64,000 nucleotides of DNA from Pyropia yezoensis (taxonomy: Eukaryota > Rhodophyta > Bangiophyceae > Bangiales > Bangiaceae), in NCBI GenBank assembly GCA_009829735.1, contig CM020618.1:30356894-30420893 (forward strand). The letters are read 5' to 3'. The translations under genes were made by a program, and so were the position numbers. Positions 52,205 through 61,757 of the stretch are shown in pieces; position 1 is the first letter of the stretch, and every line of letters begins with the position of its first letter. The notes under the pieces were generated by a model. That model was not told the origin of the DNA and made no database searches. It saw only the letters and a program-made list of their open reading frames with translations.

Positions 52205-54877
52205 ATGAGCAACCCCCCCCCGGTAGTCATGGCAGCCAAGATGTATGCCGAGGGCGCGACCGCCGCCACGCGCAAGCTTGAATCGGGTGCTTCCTCTTCG
52301 GCATCCGCGAAGACCGCGGCCGCTCCGTCCGGCTTCCCCGGCAACAAGTGGGTGCCCGTGTCCGCAACGGCGGCCAAGAAGCCGTCTTCCCGACCGGCTA
52401 CTCCCGTCCAAGCCGCTGCCGCCGCACGGGGTACCCCTCCTACGGGTAAGACGGGGCGACAGCCGCGTAGAGCGCCTGGTGGCAAGCGTCTTATTCGCCC
52501 TGACGTGCCGCGGCAGCTGCCCCCGTCGGCTACGAGCGTCTCGACCGGGGGCGTTGGCTTTGGCCGTTCCGTCTCGCAGGGACATCTTGACGCGCCCGCC
52601 GAGGACGCAGCGCTGCTCAAGGCGCGTACCTCCCCTGCAGGGGCGTTGCCGTCAGTCGGTGGGCGCTGCGAGGGGAGCCGTCGACTGCAGCGCGTCCGTA
52701 ACCGGTTGAGCTCCTCTGGCGCCACCGGTGACACAAGTATGGCAGCCTCGGCGGCGGCGGCGGCGGCCTCGGTAGCGGAACACGGCCTATTATTGCCGGA
52801 CCGTCGCGACGCGACCCGTACGGGGCGTCGGAGTACAGATGATGACGCGGTCGGCCGGAAGAGCGAGGACGTTCGCCATGCCGTGTCGCGGCGTCAGTTG
52901 GCAGCAGCCGTGAAAGGGCGCAATACGGATTCCGGCAAGGGTGGGACTGCAAGTGGGCCGCAGTCGGGGCGGGGGCCATTTAACGTGCGTCGCCTAAAGC
53001 GGAACAGCTCTTCGACAGTTTCCGCTGCCGCTGGTGCTACTGAGAATGTACGTCGCAGCGGCAGCACTGGCAGCAGTCACCGAGGTAGCAGCAATGGTGG
53101 CAGCGGCTCTCCTGGTGCCCACGCTTCTGGCGACTGCGTCGTGGCGCGCTCGGCCGTGCCCTACTCCTCCGTTTTTCCCGTTCAGGAGGAGCAGGTGGGC
53201 CCCAAACACTTTGAAAAGATGCGACTGCTCGGAGAGGGCAGTATTGGCAAGGTCTACCTCGTCCGCTTGCGTGGCACCGACCGCTACTATGCGATGAAGG
53301 AGCTGACCAAGCGGGACATGATTGAGCGCAACAAGATTAAGCGCGTGATGACGGAGCGGGAGATCTTGGTGACGGCGCACCATCCCTTTATTGTGACCAT
53401 GTACGCCAGTTTCCAGACCCACAACACGCTGTCCTTTGTGATGGAGCACTGCGAGGGCGGCGAGTTCTTCCGCGTGCTGCAAAAACAGCCGAATCATCGG
53501 CTCAAGGAGTCGTCGGCTCGCTTCTACGCCGCTGAGGTGCTGCTGGCGCTGGAGTACCTGCACCACATTGGCTTCATTTACCGGGACTTGGTAAGTTCGG
53601 GCGTGGGCGTTGTTGTTTACTTTGATTGGTGCCGGACTGGTGGGGATGGGTTTTTTTTTTTGGCTCTTGCCTCATTGTGCAAGCATGCCGTGGTAGTCCC
53701 TGGCCTCATAGTCAAGTCATCAGCTTCTCACACAAGTGGCTTGTTTTATTCTCTCATGGTTTTCTCCGGTTCTGCTTCTTGCACTCTCTTGCCCCTCGTT
53801 ACCTTGTTATCGAGTCACAGAAACCCGAGAACGTGTTGATGCGTGCCAACGGTCACGTCGCCCTGACGGACTTCGACCTGTCCAAGGAAGCCACTCCTGT
53901 CTCTCCCCGGATCGTGTCTCAGCACCGGAGTCTGATGAAACGCATGACCTGTCGGTTGCCAGGCAATGCATCCCCCGGCGGCAGCCGTCCTGGCGGGAAC
54001 CCGTCTCTGTTGGACATGGTGGAGTCGGAGCCGGAGTTGAAGACGTCGTCTACCTCGTTTGTGGGAACTGCAGAGTACCTGTCGCCTGAAATTATCAAGG
54101 GGGAGACGCAGACGTCGGCTGTGGACTGGTGGACGCTGGGCGTGCTGATTTATGAGGTACGTGTACACTTGGAAACTGGGGGGAAATGCGGGGCCCGTGA
54201 GCAGCGTTTGTCTGACGGGGCGTACGGCTCACTGCTTAGCACTTGTACTGGCAGCTTTGGCACTCTTGGAAGCTGCAACGCTGCACGACTTTTTTGTGCC
54301 GTCTCACTTGAGGCTGCGATTCTGGTGTCTAACGATTATCCTCTCTCTCGTCGTCCTCTTCGTGCTCTCGTGTGAGTCTTTCGTGCACGTTCTTGTTCCT
54401 CTGCTCCGTTCTCAGATGGTGTGCGGCCAAACGCCCTTCTACTCCCGCGGAGATGACAATGACGATACGTTCGCCAAGGTGGTGGACGAAAAGGTCAAGC
54501 TCACCTGGCCAAGCGATGTGCACGTGTCGTCAGAGTGCAAGTCTCTGGTCAAGGGTCTCCTCCGGCGGGACCCCGCTAAGCGTCTGGGCGTTGGGGACCA
54601 CGGGGGCACCAGCATCAAGCGGGCACCCTGGTTCAAGGATATTGACTTCGCGGCGCTGCGACACTCCAAGCCCCCCATCATCCCCGCGGTGCCTCGCCTT
54701 CCTAAACGCCCTGTGGACGGTGGCAGCGGCCGCGGGTCGGGCGACTCGGGGGAGACGGAAGAGGAGAACGATAGCGAGGATGATTCGGAGACGGGCATGT
54801 TCCCGCACTTCAGCAGCCGTCGGGACCTGTCCAAGGGCCCCGGCTGGGCCGACGGTTTGTGGGACCCGCAGCAATAA
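52205..54877 (+). CDS. AGC protein kinase, DFD type (plant AGC-VIII / fungal Nrc-2-Fpk1 group), 3 exons
   Basis: A Ser/Thr kinase. Exons 52205-53590, 53821-54156 and 54416-54877, both introns phase 0, 727 residues, stop TAA. The N-terminal 330 residues are Ser/Ala/Arg-rich and disordered. The kinase domain starts LGEGSIGKVYLV near 340. Lys365 (AMKEL) is the ATP-binding lysine and YRDLKPEN (459-466) the catalytic loop. The metal-binding motif is DFD (479-481) instead of DFG, and about 50 residues are inserted between it and GTAEYLSPE. DFD plus the insertion are hallmarks of phototropin/PINOID-type AGC-VIII kinases and of fungal flippase kinases. [22 protein letters not shown] is typical. No LOV photoreceptor domain is present. 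The C-terminus is acidic and no clear PDK1-docking F-x-x-F end is seen. Confidence 0.93.
53591..53820 (+). other. Kinase gene intron 1, 230 bp
   Basis: GTAAGT donor after YRDL and GAGTCACAG acceptor before KPENV. It splits the catalytic loop exactly. Phase 0. Confidence 0.92.
54157..54415 (+). other. Kinase gene intron 2, 259 bp
   Basis: GTACGT donor after GVLIYE and GTTCTCAG acceptor before MVCGQTPF. Phase 0. Confidence 0.92.
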
Positions 54878-55245
54878 CGTCCGCCGGCCAAGGCTTTCAG
54901 GGACCAGGAGGGCCACACGAGGGGTTCGTGTGGCGCCTTGGTAGCCCTTTTCTGGCGTACTGGCCTTTGTTTTTCTCTGGTCTGTGAAGGCGCTCGCCTT
55001 GGCCGTAGAAGTGTATATTTTGTTGTCCACGATATCCTGTCTCTCCCTGCCGCCTGGTGCCTACCAGTTTTGCCAATCTCCAACCCTTTGTAGCACATAG
55101 GTGATACCTGGCCGCAACGGGAGCACGCGCGGCCGCTCTGTCCTGTCACCAAGCTGGGCCCCGATGTCGTATCATTTTCGCAACAGTCACCGCCCCCCCC
55201 CATTCACCCACTGCCGATGCCATGGCTCCCACTGCCGCGACATCT
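54878..55245. other. Convergent spacer between kinase and WRAP73
   Basis: Shared 3' flank of the two genes. No gene or hairpin terminator-like feature is evident. Confidence 0.5.
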
Positions 55246-57687
55246 TCACCACCCTCCCTCGTCGGCGAACGCCACCAGCATCGAGTGACTCTGCCGTCGG
55301 TCATCCAGTCGCAGCGCGCCCGTGGCGGACCACGCCACCCCCGACGCGGCAAATCCCCCCGCCCCCCCCCCAATGTCTTCCTCCTCCTCCTCGGAAGGAG
55401 TTCGCACCACCACGGCCCCCCGCTCATCCCACAGGTACGCACACTCCCCTGCCGAGACGATGGCCAGGCGGGAGGTGCTGCCGCCACCTCCAGCAGCTGC
55501 TGCCGCCGCAGACGTCGCCGCCGCGGAGGCGCTCCCCGCTTCCGAGCCCGTCAACGAGGCCGGGGGGGGCGCCACCCGCCGGGCGGCGTCTATGGCGGCC
55601 GTCGTGGCGGGAGTGACCTGCTCGGGGGTGTAGCCGCCGTCACTGACGTCGTCTGCTGCACGGCCTCCTTGGCCAGCGCGTCCAATACTACCGCTTCCCT
55701 CGTCCCCGCGCTCGTCGGTCGTGCTCGCGATGGCGCCCACCCCCCCAACGGTCCACGCGGCAGCTCGGGCGGCGTCGACAAGCAAGAACGCGGCATTGAG
55801 GCGGAGCGCGGCGGGCTCCCAAATGTACACCAGCTGTGGCCGTGCGGCCGACAGCACGAGCAGGTACTTTTCACACGGGCTCCACGACAGGCCGTGCAGA
55901 CGCGGCGGCGACGGCGGCAGGTCGGCCCCGCCGCGCACCCTCCCACCGGCGCCCCCCCCGACGGGGGCGGGTGCCCCCTGCCCGCTGCCGCGGTCTCCCG
56001 GCCTCGAGAGCCCCCCCGCATGACGGCGGCTACCGCCGCCGTTGGTGTGGCCGCCCGTAGAGGCGGCCAGCGTAGCGGCGGTCCGCGCCGACCATGACGC
56101 GGCGGTGCCAACCAGCGGGCGCTCCGCCGCCACCGCCGCCGCCACCGACGCGGCGTCGTCGAGGAGCTCAAAGTAGACGTCCTCCCCCGGTGGTGCACCC
56201 GCGGCTGCAGCCGCGGGGCCGTCACCGTCAGGCGCGCCTCGTACCCGCCGTACCGACGGGGAGACGGGCACGTGCACCCGCCTGCACGGCCGGGGCACCC
56301 CCGGCGTCATATCCGTCACGGGCGGGGCAGCCGGCGGCGGCGGTCGCCGCCCCCGGCGTCCGCCTGCAGGGGCTGCGGCGGTCACCCGCCGCACCGGCCG
56401 TGGCCGCCGGTGCTCCCTGTACACGTTGGGCCGGATGTGCTGGTGCAGCGCGGCACTCATGGTGGCCACCCCCAGCGCCGCGTGGTCAGCGAGCGCCACC
56501 ACCGCCCCGCTGTCGGACCGGAGGACCCGCACGGCAAGGTCATAGCTGGCCACTGCCAGCAGTCGCCCCGACGGGCTCCACGCCACATCACTGACGCCGA
56601 GACCCCCCGCAAACGCCGCCGGTGGCGGCGGCCGCCGCCGCTCGCCGCCCAGGACGCCATCGGCGACCGCGGCGGTGGAGCCGTCCACGTCCACCCCCCA
56701 CAGGCGGGTGCCCGTCAGTGAGTAGAGGGTGACGTGGTAGGCCAGCGGCGAGTCCCACACCACCACCGAATGGCCGTCGGGTGCCCACGCGATGCCCGCC
56801 GTGTCGGCGGGGGAGATTGGCCACGCGCCAACGGGCGCCCAGCCCGAGACCACCCCGGCGGCTGCGCCGTCGGAAACGTCGGTCAGCGCCACGGCCGCGT
56901 CGGTAGCATAGAGGCACAGGCGGTCGCCGGTGGGGGAGCGTGCCACGATTGCCGCCAGGGGGGCGACGGGGGAGTAGGCAAGCAGCGGCACTGGGGGGGG
57001 GGGCGGGGGGGGGCGGCCCGCCGCGGCGGCAGGCAGGGGCGCGCCGAGCGCTTTCAGCGCCGCCGCCGCTCCTCGGCCGCCGCCGCCGCCGCCGCCGCCG
57101 CCTCCGTTGAGTCGCCCCCGGCTGTCGCCATTGCGCGCGAGGCCCGTGGCGACTCTGGCCGGCCGACCACCGCCTCCCCCCGCACCCCCGCCGGCCAGAG
57201 GGAGCACCACCGGCGGCGGCGCAACGAGCTTGACCCGCCCCAGCTCCGCCACCCGCACCCCCGACGCGACCCCCCACACGCACACGCTCAGGCCGTCAGC
57301 CGGGACGAGCACCACGTACGCCCCACAGCCCGACCACGCGGCCGCCGACACGCCCCGGTCGCCGCCCTCGAGCGACGCCGCCCACTCGCCGGCCGCGACG
57401 TCCAAGACATCGGCCCGGCCTCCCGCGGGGGACACCACCAGCAGCGCGTCCGAGGCAGGGGAGAAGGCAAGCGCGGAGGGGGGGGCGTCAAGGAGGAGGG
57501 TGTAGTGGAGGGCCAAGCTGTGGGTGCCCCGCAGCGTAAGCCGGGAGGGCGGCAGCGGCGGGGGGCCGCCTGCAGGGGTGGCCGGCCGACGGGGTGGCCG
57601 GGGAGGGGTCTCGGCGGATGCCAGCAGCAGGCCGTCGGGGGAAAAGGCGGCGGGACCACGCAGGGGGAAGGGGCCCCCAAACTCCAT
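55246..57687 (-). CDS. WRAP73: WD-repeat protein WRAP73 (WDR8)
   Basis: WRAP73/Wdr8 binds SSX2IP-type proteins at centrosomes and spindle poles and anchors minus-end factors. The ATG at 57687 gives 813 residues. It is chosen because MEFGGPFPLRGPAAFSPDGLLLAS aligns with the family start; an in-frame ATG at 57990 exists but adds a Pro/Arg leader. Key matches are GIAWAPDGHSVVVWDSPLAY, YHVTLYSLTGTRLWGVDVDG, LGVSDVAWSPSGRLLAVASY followed by DLAVRVLRSDSG, and later LSWSPCEKYLLVLSAARPQL with YIWEPAALRL, and LAIVSAGECAYLWDERGAV. These correspond to the WD blades of the family in order. Gly/Ala-rich insertions between blades roughly double the usual ~460-residue length. Single exon. Red algae lack cilia, so a spindle role is the likely one. 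Confidence 0.85.
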   Translation of the reverse strand: MEFGGPFPLRGPAAFSPDGLLLASAETPPRPPRRPATPAGGPPPLPPSRLTLRGTHSLALHYTLLLDAPPSALAFSPASDALLVVSPAGGRADVLDVAAGEWAASLEGGDRGVSAAAWSGCGAYVVLVPADGLSVCVWGVASGVRVAELGRVKLVAPPPVVLPLAGGGAGGGGGRPARVATGLARNGDSRGRLNGGGGGGGGGGRGAAAALKALGAPLPAAAAGRPPPPPPPVPLLAYSPVAPLAAIVARSPTGDRLCLYATDAAVALTDVSDGAAAGVVSGWAPVGAWPISPADTAGIAWAPDGHSVVVWDSPLAYHVTLYSLTGTRLWGVDVDGSTAAVADGVLGGERRRPPPPAAFAGGLGVSDVAWSPSGRLLAVASYDLAVRVLRSDSGAVVALADHAALGVATMSAALHQHIRPNVYREHRRPRPVRRVTAAAPAGGRRGRRPPPPAAPPVTDMTPGVPRPCRRVHVPVSPSVRRVRGAPDGDGPAAAAAGAPPGEDVYFELLDDAASVAAAVAAERPLVGTAASWSARTAATLAASTGGHTNGGGSRRHAGGLSRPGDRGSGQGAPAPVGGGAGGRVRGGADLPPSPPRLHGLSWSPCEKYLLVLSAARPQLVYIWEPAALRLNAAFLLVDAARAAAWTVGGVGAIASTTDERGDEGSGSIGRAGQGGRAADDVSDGGYTPEQVTPATTAAIDAARRVAPPPASLTGSEAGSASAAATSAAAAAAGGGGSTSRLAIVSAGECAYLWDERGAVVVRTPSEEEEEDIGGGAGGFAASGVAWSATGALRLDDRRQSHSMLVAFADEGGW

Positions 57688-58020
57688 GACGCCGCGGGGG
57701 GGGGAGGCCCGGGGCACGACGAGGGGTGGGGGGGTGGGGAGGTGGGCAATGACGCGCACGGCAGGGCCAAGCTGCCGCCGCCGCACGAGGAGGCGATACA
57801 GGTGACGCGGCCGACGGGTCCGAAGCACGCTAGGGAAAGCGCGCGGTCGCGCCACGGGCGGCTGGGGGGGCACTAGGATACGACTGGCCGTAGGCAGCAG
57901 CGGGACGTCCCAGACCAGGTGCGGTTTTGAATTTTCGAACGGGTAGCATGACATGATCAATGGAAGCCCGCCTCCCCGAGAGAGGATCATAGCGAAGCCC
58001 TCTCAGAGATTCCTACGCTA
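57688..58020. other. Spacer between WRAP73 start and Fanzor 3' end
   Basis: Serves as the WRAP73 upstream region. Contains the hairpin motif at 57956-58000. It is AT-richer than the flanks around 57925-57960. Confidence 0.5.
57956..58000 (-). repeat. Hairpin motif just beyond the Fanzor stop codon (candidate element end / guide-RNA scaffold)
   Basis: On the minus strand it reads GGGCTTCGCTAT, then CCTC-loop-GAGG, then GGGCTTCCATTGAT. It begins 20 bp past the TGA of the Fanzor frame. The same outer blocks occur at 8569-8616 with a longer stem. In TnpB/Fanzor elements the guide RNA is transcribed from this side of the gene, which makes the position notable. Function is inference. Confidence 0.45.
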
Positions 58021-58149
58021 TCACTGATGAACTGCGCGACAATTGCCCCCGCCGTCGCCGGCAGGGCTCGTCGCTGTGCGGGAAAAGGCAGTGGCCCCGT
58101 CCAGAGCCCTCACCGAGACGAGTTTGGTTGTCGCCCGGACAGGGTTGGT

Positions 58150-58240
58150 AGTACCGCCACCGCCTCCACCGCCTCTATCGCCTCCACCGTCACCGCCTCC
58201 ACCGCCACCGCCTCCACCGCCACCGCCTCCACCGCCAGCA
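58150..58240 (-). repeat. Gly-codon minisatellite in the Fanzor 3' end
   Basis: On the plus strand, ACCGCCTCCACCGCC repeated with period 15 (three clear copies, 58191-58235) plus diverged copies. It translates to a poly-Gly run between the RuvC-III region and the C-terminus. Confidence 0.75.
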
Positions 58241-61200
58241 CTGTCCGACACAAGCCACGGCGGGTGCCACTCCGACTTCGTGTCTCGGGACCACTGGGCA
58301 GTAGCCGCCAGAGGCTGACGAGGGTGACAATTGCGGAAAAAGGGAGACATAGACCGCCCCAACAATGAACTGACCGCCACCTGCGCGATGTTGCACGCCG
58401 CGTTCTTGTCCCGGTTGAGGTGAAGCCGACCACAGTCGGGGTTGACACACTTCTTCACGGACCAGCACGCCAGCTCCTCATAGCCGCCAGAGCGCTTGCC
58501 ACTGACCAAAATCTTGGCCAAGCGCTCCCGCGCCTCGCCGGCATCGCGCTCCTCTGTTCGTCCTCGCCGTGTCACGTCCCGCGGGGAGCACCCCCCGCGG
58601 CCGTCGCATCCGCGACGCCCCTTGGCCGCCCTCCGCCGGCGCGCCACCTCCTTGCACTTGCTGCCGTCTGCGTCACCAGGCGCCTACGCCGCACACTGCG
58701 CCACGTTTATGACCTGCCGACTGTCATCCGGGGAGAGGTCGATGGGGTAGACGAGCACCAGCCGACAGTGGCAGTCGGCACAGGTCTGCGACGAGCTGTA
58801 CTCGTCTTGGGTGGCAAGGAAGCACCCCCGCGCTACTCGGTGCCTCAAGGCCGTCGCCCCACCCCTCGTCGCTACTGCCCCCCACACCACAAAGACGGCC
58901 TTGCCGTTCACGATGCGGCGACCATACCCGCCGCTCAGATCCCGTGCGACCTTGGCCGTGAACCGTCCACGCTGCCCATGGCGGTGGACGCGGGCCTTGC
59001 GTTGCGGCCGCAAAGCGTCTTTGCCATAGGCACCAGCATAGTCGTCAGTGCTGCGATAGGCAGCCCAGGTCAAGGCGGCTGCCGCCCAGTCCAGCAACGT
59101 CGGCTGCTTGAGGGGCGTACCCTCAAAGAGGTCTTCTGGAGTGGCCTTGGAGCCGGCTTGCCGGCTGGCCTCCCACACCGCCCGCCACGAGGCCTGCGCC
59201 CTCGCCATGATCTCCGCCCGACTGCTTGGGATACGCAGCACTGCTCACAGACAGTGTTGCCCCCCGAGGCAGACGAGTGGGGGGGCGTGATGGCGGGTGT
59301 CGCCGTCGTCCCTGCCACCGCCGTCGACGGGAGCCCTCCCCGTGCGCCCCGGCAGTCTCGTCGTCCCCCGCTGCCCGCATCGCGTCTGCACACAGCGTGT
59401 CAATGAGCCACGCAAACGCGCCCGTCTGGGCGAGCTCCTCCCGCGCCTCCTTGGGGAGCTCGGCACGCGCAGCCGGACTGGCCGTTGCCACGGATCCCCG
59501 GCGTTTGCGCTACGACCGCCGGCGCCGCCGGGACCGGGAGACCGTGCCCGCCTCTGCCGCGGTACCACGAACGGCAGCACTACCACTCGCAGTCGCGACG
59601 CCTTGATCCACCTCCCCTGCCAAGGATGCACTACCGTTGACGTTGACCGGCCCCCCCGCACTGGCGACCGACTCGCCCCCGATAGCGGCGGCAGCCGCGT
59701 CGTCTGCCACAGCCGAGGATGGCAGCTTCTTGGTCTTCTTCCGGGTACCGCGTACGACAGACAGGGGCGACAGGGCTGCCCGCCTTGCTTGTGCCGCAGT
59801 CTTTATCGCCTGGGCCTGCGATGGTGCGGCGACAGCGGCGGCCAGCCGGCTCAGCGCGCGCGCCGCCCGCGCCAGGGAGTGGCCTGCGACCTTCCATGCC
59901 CGCTCCGACCGGTACGCAAACACATGTGGCGACGGGACGACCACAAGGTCGGGATCCAGGCCCAGCCAGTAGGCCGTGTAGATGTCATTGACCCCCGGGT
60001 CCACGCCCACCACACACTTCTTGACCGTCCCGTCAAGGGGCAGCCCCATGACGGCCACCTGGTGCTCCAGACTGGTCACCCCGCCGCCCAACTTGGTCCC
60101 GTTGCCGCCCTGCAGTCGTCGGGCCTGGTGCGCTTGCGCGGCCGTCACCTCGGCCGCGTCGGCGGGCCACTCCAGGGTAACGACGATACCCGTCCCGTCA
60201 GTAACAACGGACGTGCGAAAGTTGGACCGCCTTGTACGCACCCCGGCGCAGGCGGCCAGCTTGGCGACACCGGCACTCCCATTCGTGCCGCGACCCACCG
60301 CCATCAGGGGGTGCACCTCGCTAATCCCCGGGTGTCAGACGAGTTCAGCCCTTTCCATCGCCCGCCGCATCAGCGTCGGGGTGACGTGCGCGTAGTGACA
60401 GAGGTCGGGTGCGAGACGCGGAAAGACCGCATATGATGCGCGCTTCCGCGACAAGAGGAGGTGCTGCACCTCTATGCGGAGGGGAAGAAAAAGCAGCCAG
60501 CACCCCTAGCGGCGCGTTTCGGGGAGGGTGATGGCCACCTCCGCGCCGACCTTCATCGACAGCACGCGCGGGAAGATGGCCTTGAGTTCTGCGGCGATCT
60601 GCTGCCGTACGAGGGGTGGCGCCCCCGCCGGCCACGAGCCGTCCTTGACCTTGTCGGCACCCCCTATCATCGTGTCGGCGATGAACCTTGTAAGTTTGCC
60701 GCGGAGGGCGCGACGCTCACGGTCTTTAGCGCGGCCCGCAGGGGTGGACGCCTGCGCCTGCACCTGCGCGGTCGAGGGTGGATGTGGTAACAGCTCAGCC
60801 GCTTGCAGGGCGTCATCGACCATCACATCGGCAAGGCACGTCTCTGCCGTTTCTGCCGTGCGCGCCACGTGTACCGAGATGGTTATGGCCGCCGTCTTGA
60901 ACGCAAGGGAATCGCCCAGGCTTGGCAGGTCCTTGGGGCAAGGCAGCGGCGCCTCTTTTCGAACCTTAGACATGAAGCGGGCATAGGCGGTTGCTAACGC
61001 CTTGCCGCCCAGCCCGTCGCCAGCAAAGGCCGACTCACGGGGGTGCTTTGGCGTGAGAGCCTGGCAGGATCCAGAGAGCTCGCCATCGGGGCGCTGTGCC
61101 ACCGCGGCGCCGCGACACAAGGTTGCCGCCGCGGCCCACCTGAACAGCGGCGGGTGGCTGCCGCTTGCCAGCGCCAAGGGTAGGGCGTCGACAAACTCCA

Positions 61201-61565
61201 GCATCAAGGCCTTGGCCAGGTAGACGGACCGAAGAGCATACTCAATGCCTAGCGTCATCAGGTACCTGTGGCGGGTGGCCGTTGCGGCCAGTGACTAGAG
61301 CGCGCGGCCCAGCGCATGGGCCACCGCCGGGTGCCCGACCGTCTTGCGCGGCCGCGTCGGCGGCCCGCCCCGACCACCATTGTCGTTGACGCTTGTGGTG
61401 CGCTCTGCCGCCCCCCCTCCGGATGGAGCCGTTGCCAGTGGGCGCGTCGCCCCAACGCGGGCCAGTGGGAGTTGCACCGATGCGTGCACCTTGTACTTTT
61501 CCCATGGCGTGCAGGTCGGCAGCGTCGACGCCGAGACCCCAGTCGCCACCGGCGGGGACCGCCTG

Positions 61566-61607
61566 TCAGGTGCGCGCCGTGTGCCCAGCTTTGTGACACT
61601 TGCCGCA
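61566..61607 (-). other. CCHC zinc knuckle 2 with its last Cys codon replaced by TGA
   Basis: CGKCHKAGHTART is followed by TGA exactly where C-x2-C-x4-H-x4-C needs its fourth ligand. TGC or TGT to TGA is one base change. This is direct evidence of a nonsense mutation and argues against an intron. Confidence 0.8.
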
Positions 61608-61715
61608 CGTCGGGGCCTTGCGGCCTGGTTTGCGCACCGCACCGTCTTCCAAGGCCGTCAATGCGCTGGGCTTGACCGCCGCGGCGCGTGCCGCGACCAC
61701 GTCTTGCTGTGCGTC

Positions 61716-61757
61716 ACAGGTGCGTACGTAGTGACTTGCCAAGCCGCACCAGGAGCA
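61716..61757 (-). other. CCHC zinc knuckle 1
   Basis: CSWCGLASHYVRTC, a perfect C-x2-C-x4-H-x4-C gag-type knuckle, flanked by a Lys/Arg block. It lies in the open frame upstream of the Fanzor core. Confidence 0.85.

Noticed and set aside
59070..59393. Separate small Cys-containing gene (CEQCC motif) on the minus strand
   Set aside because: It overlaps the Fanzor frame-change region, has no start context, and the Cys cluster is an out-of-frame reading of the junction between conserved segments.
61566..61568. TGA as selenocysteine in the second zinc knuckle
   Set aside because: TGA ends several host genes here and no selenocysteine-insertion hairpin was identified. Six other in-frame stops in the locus make a nonsense mutation simpler.
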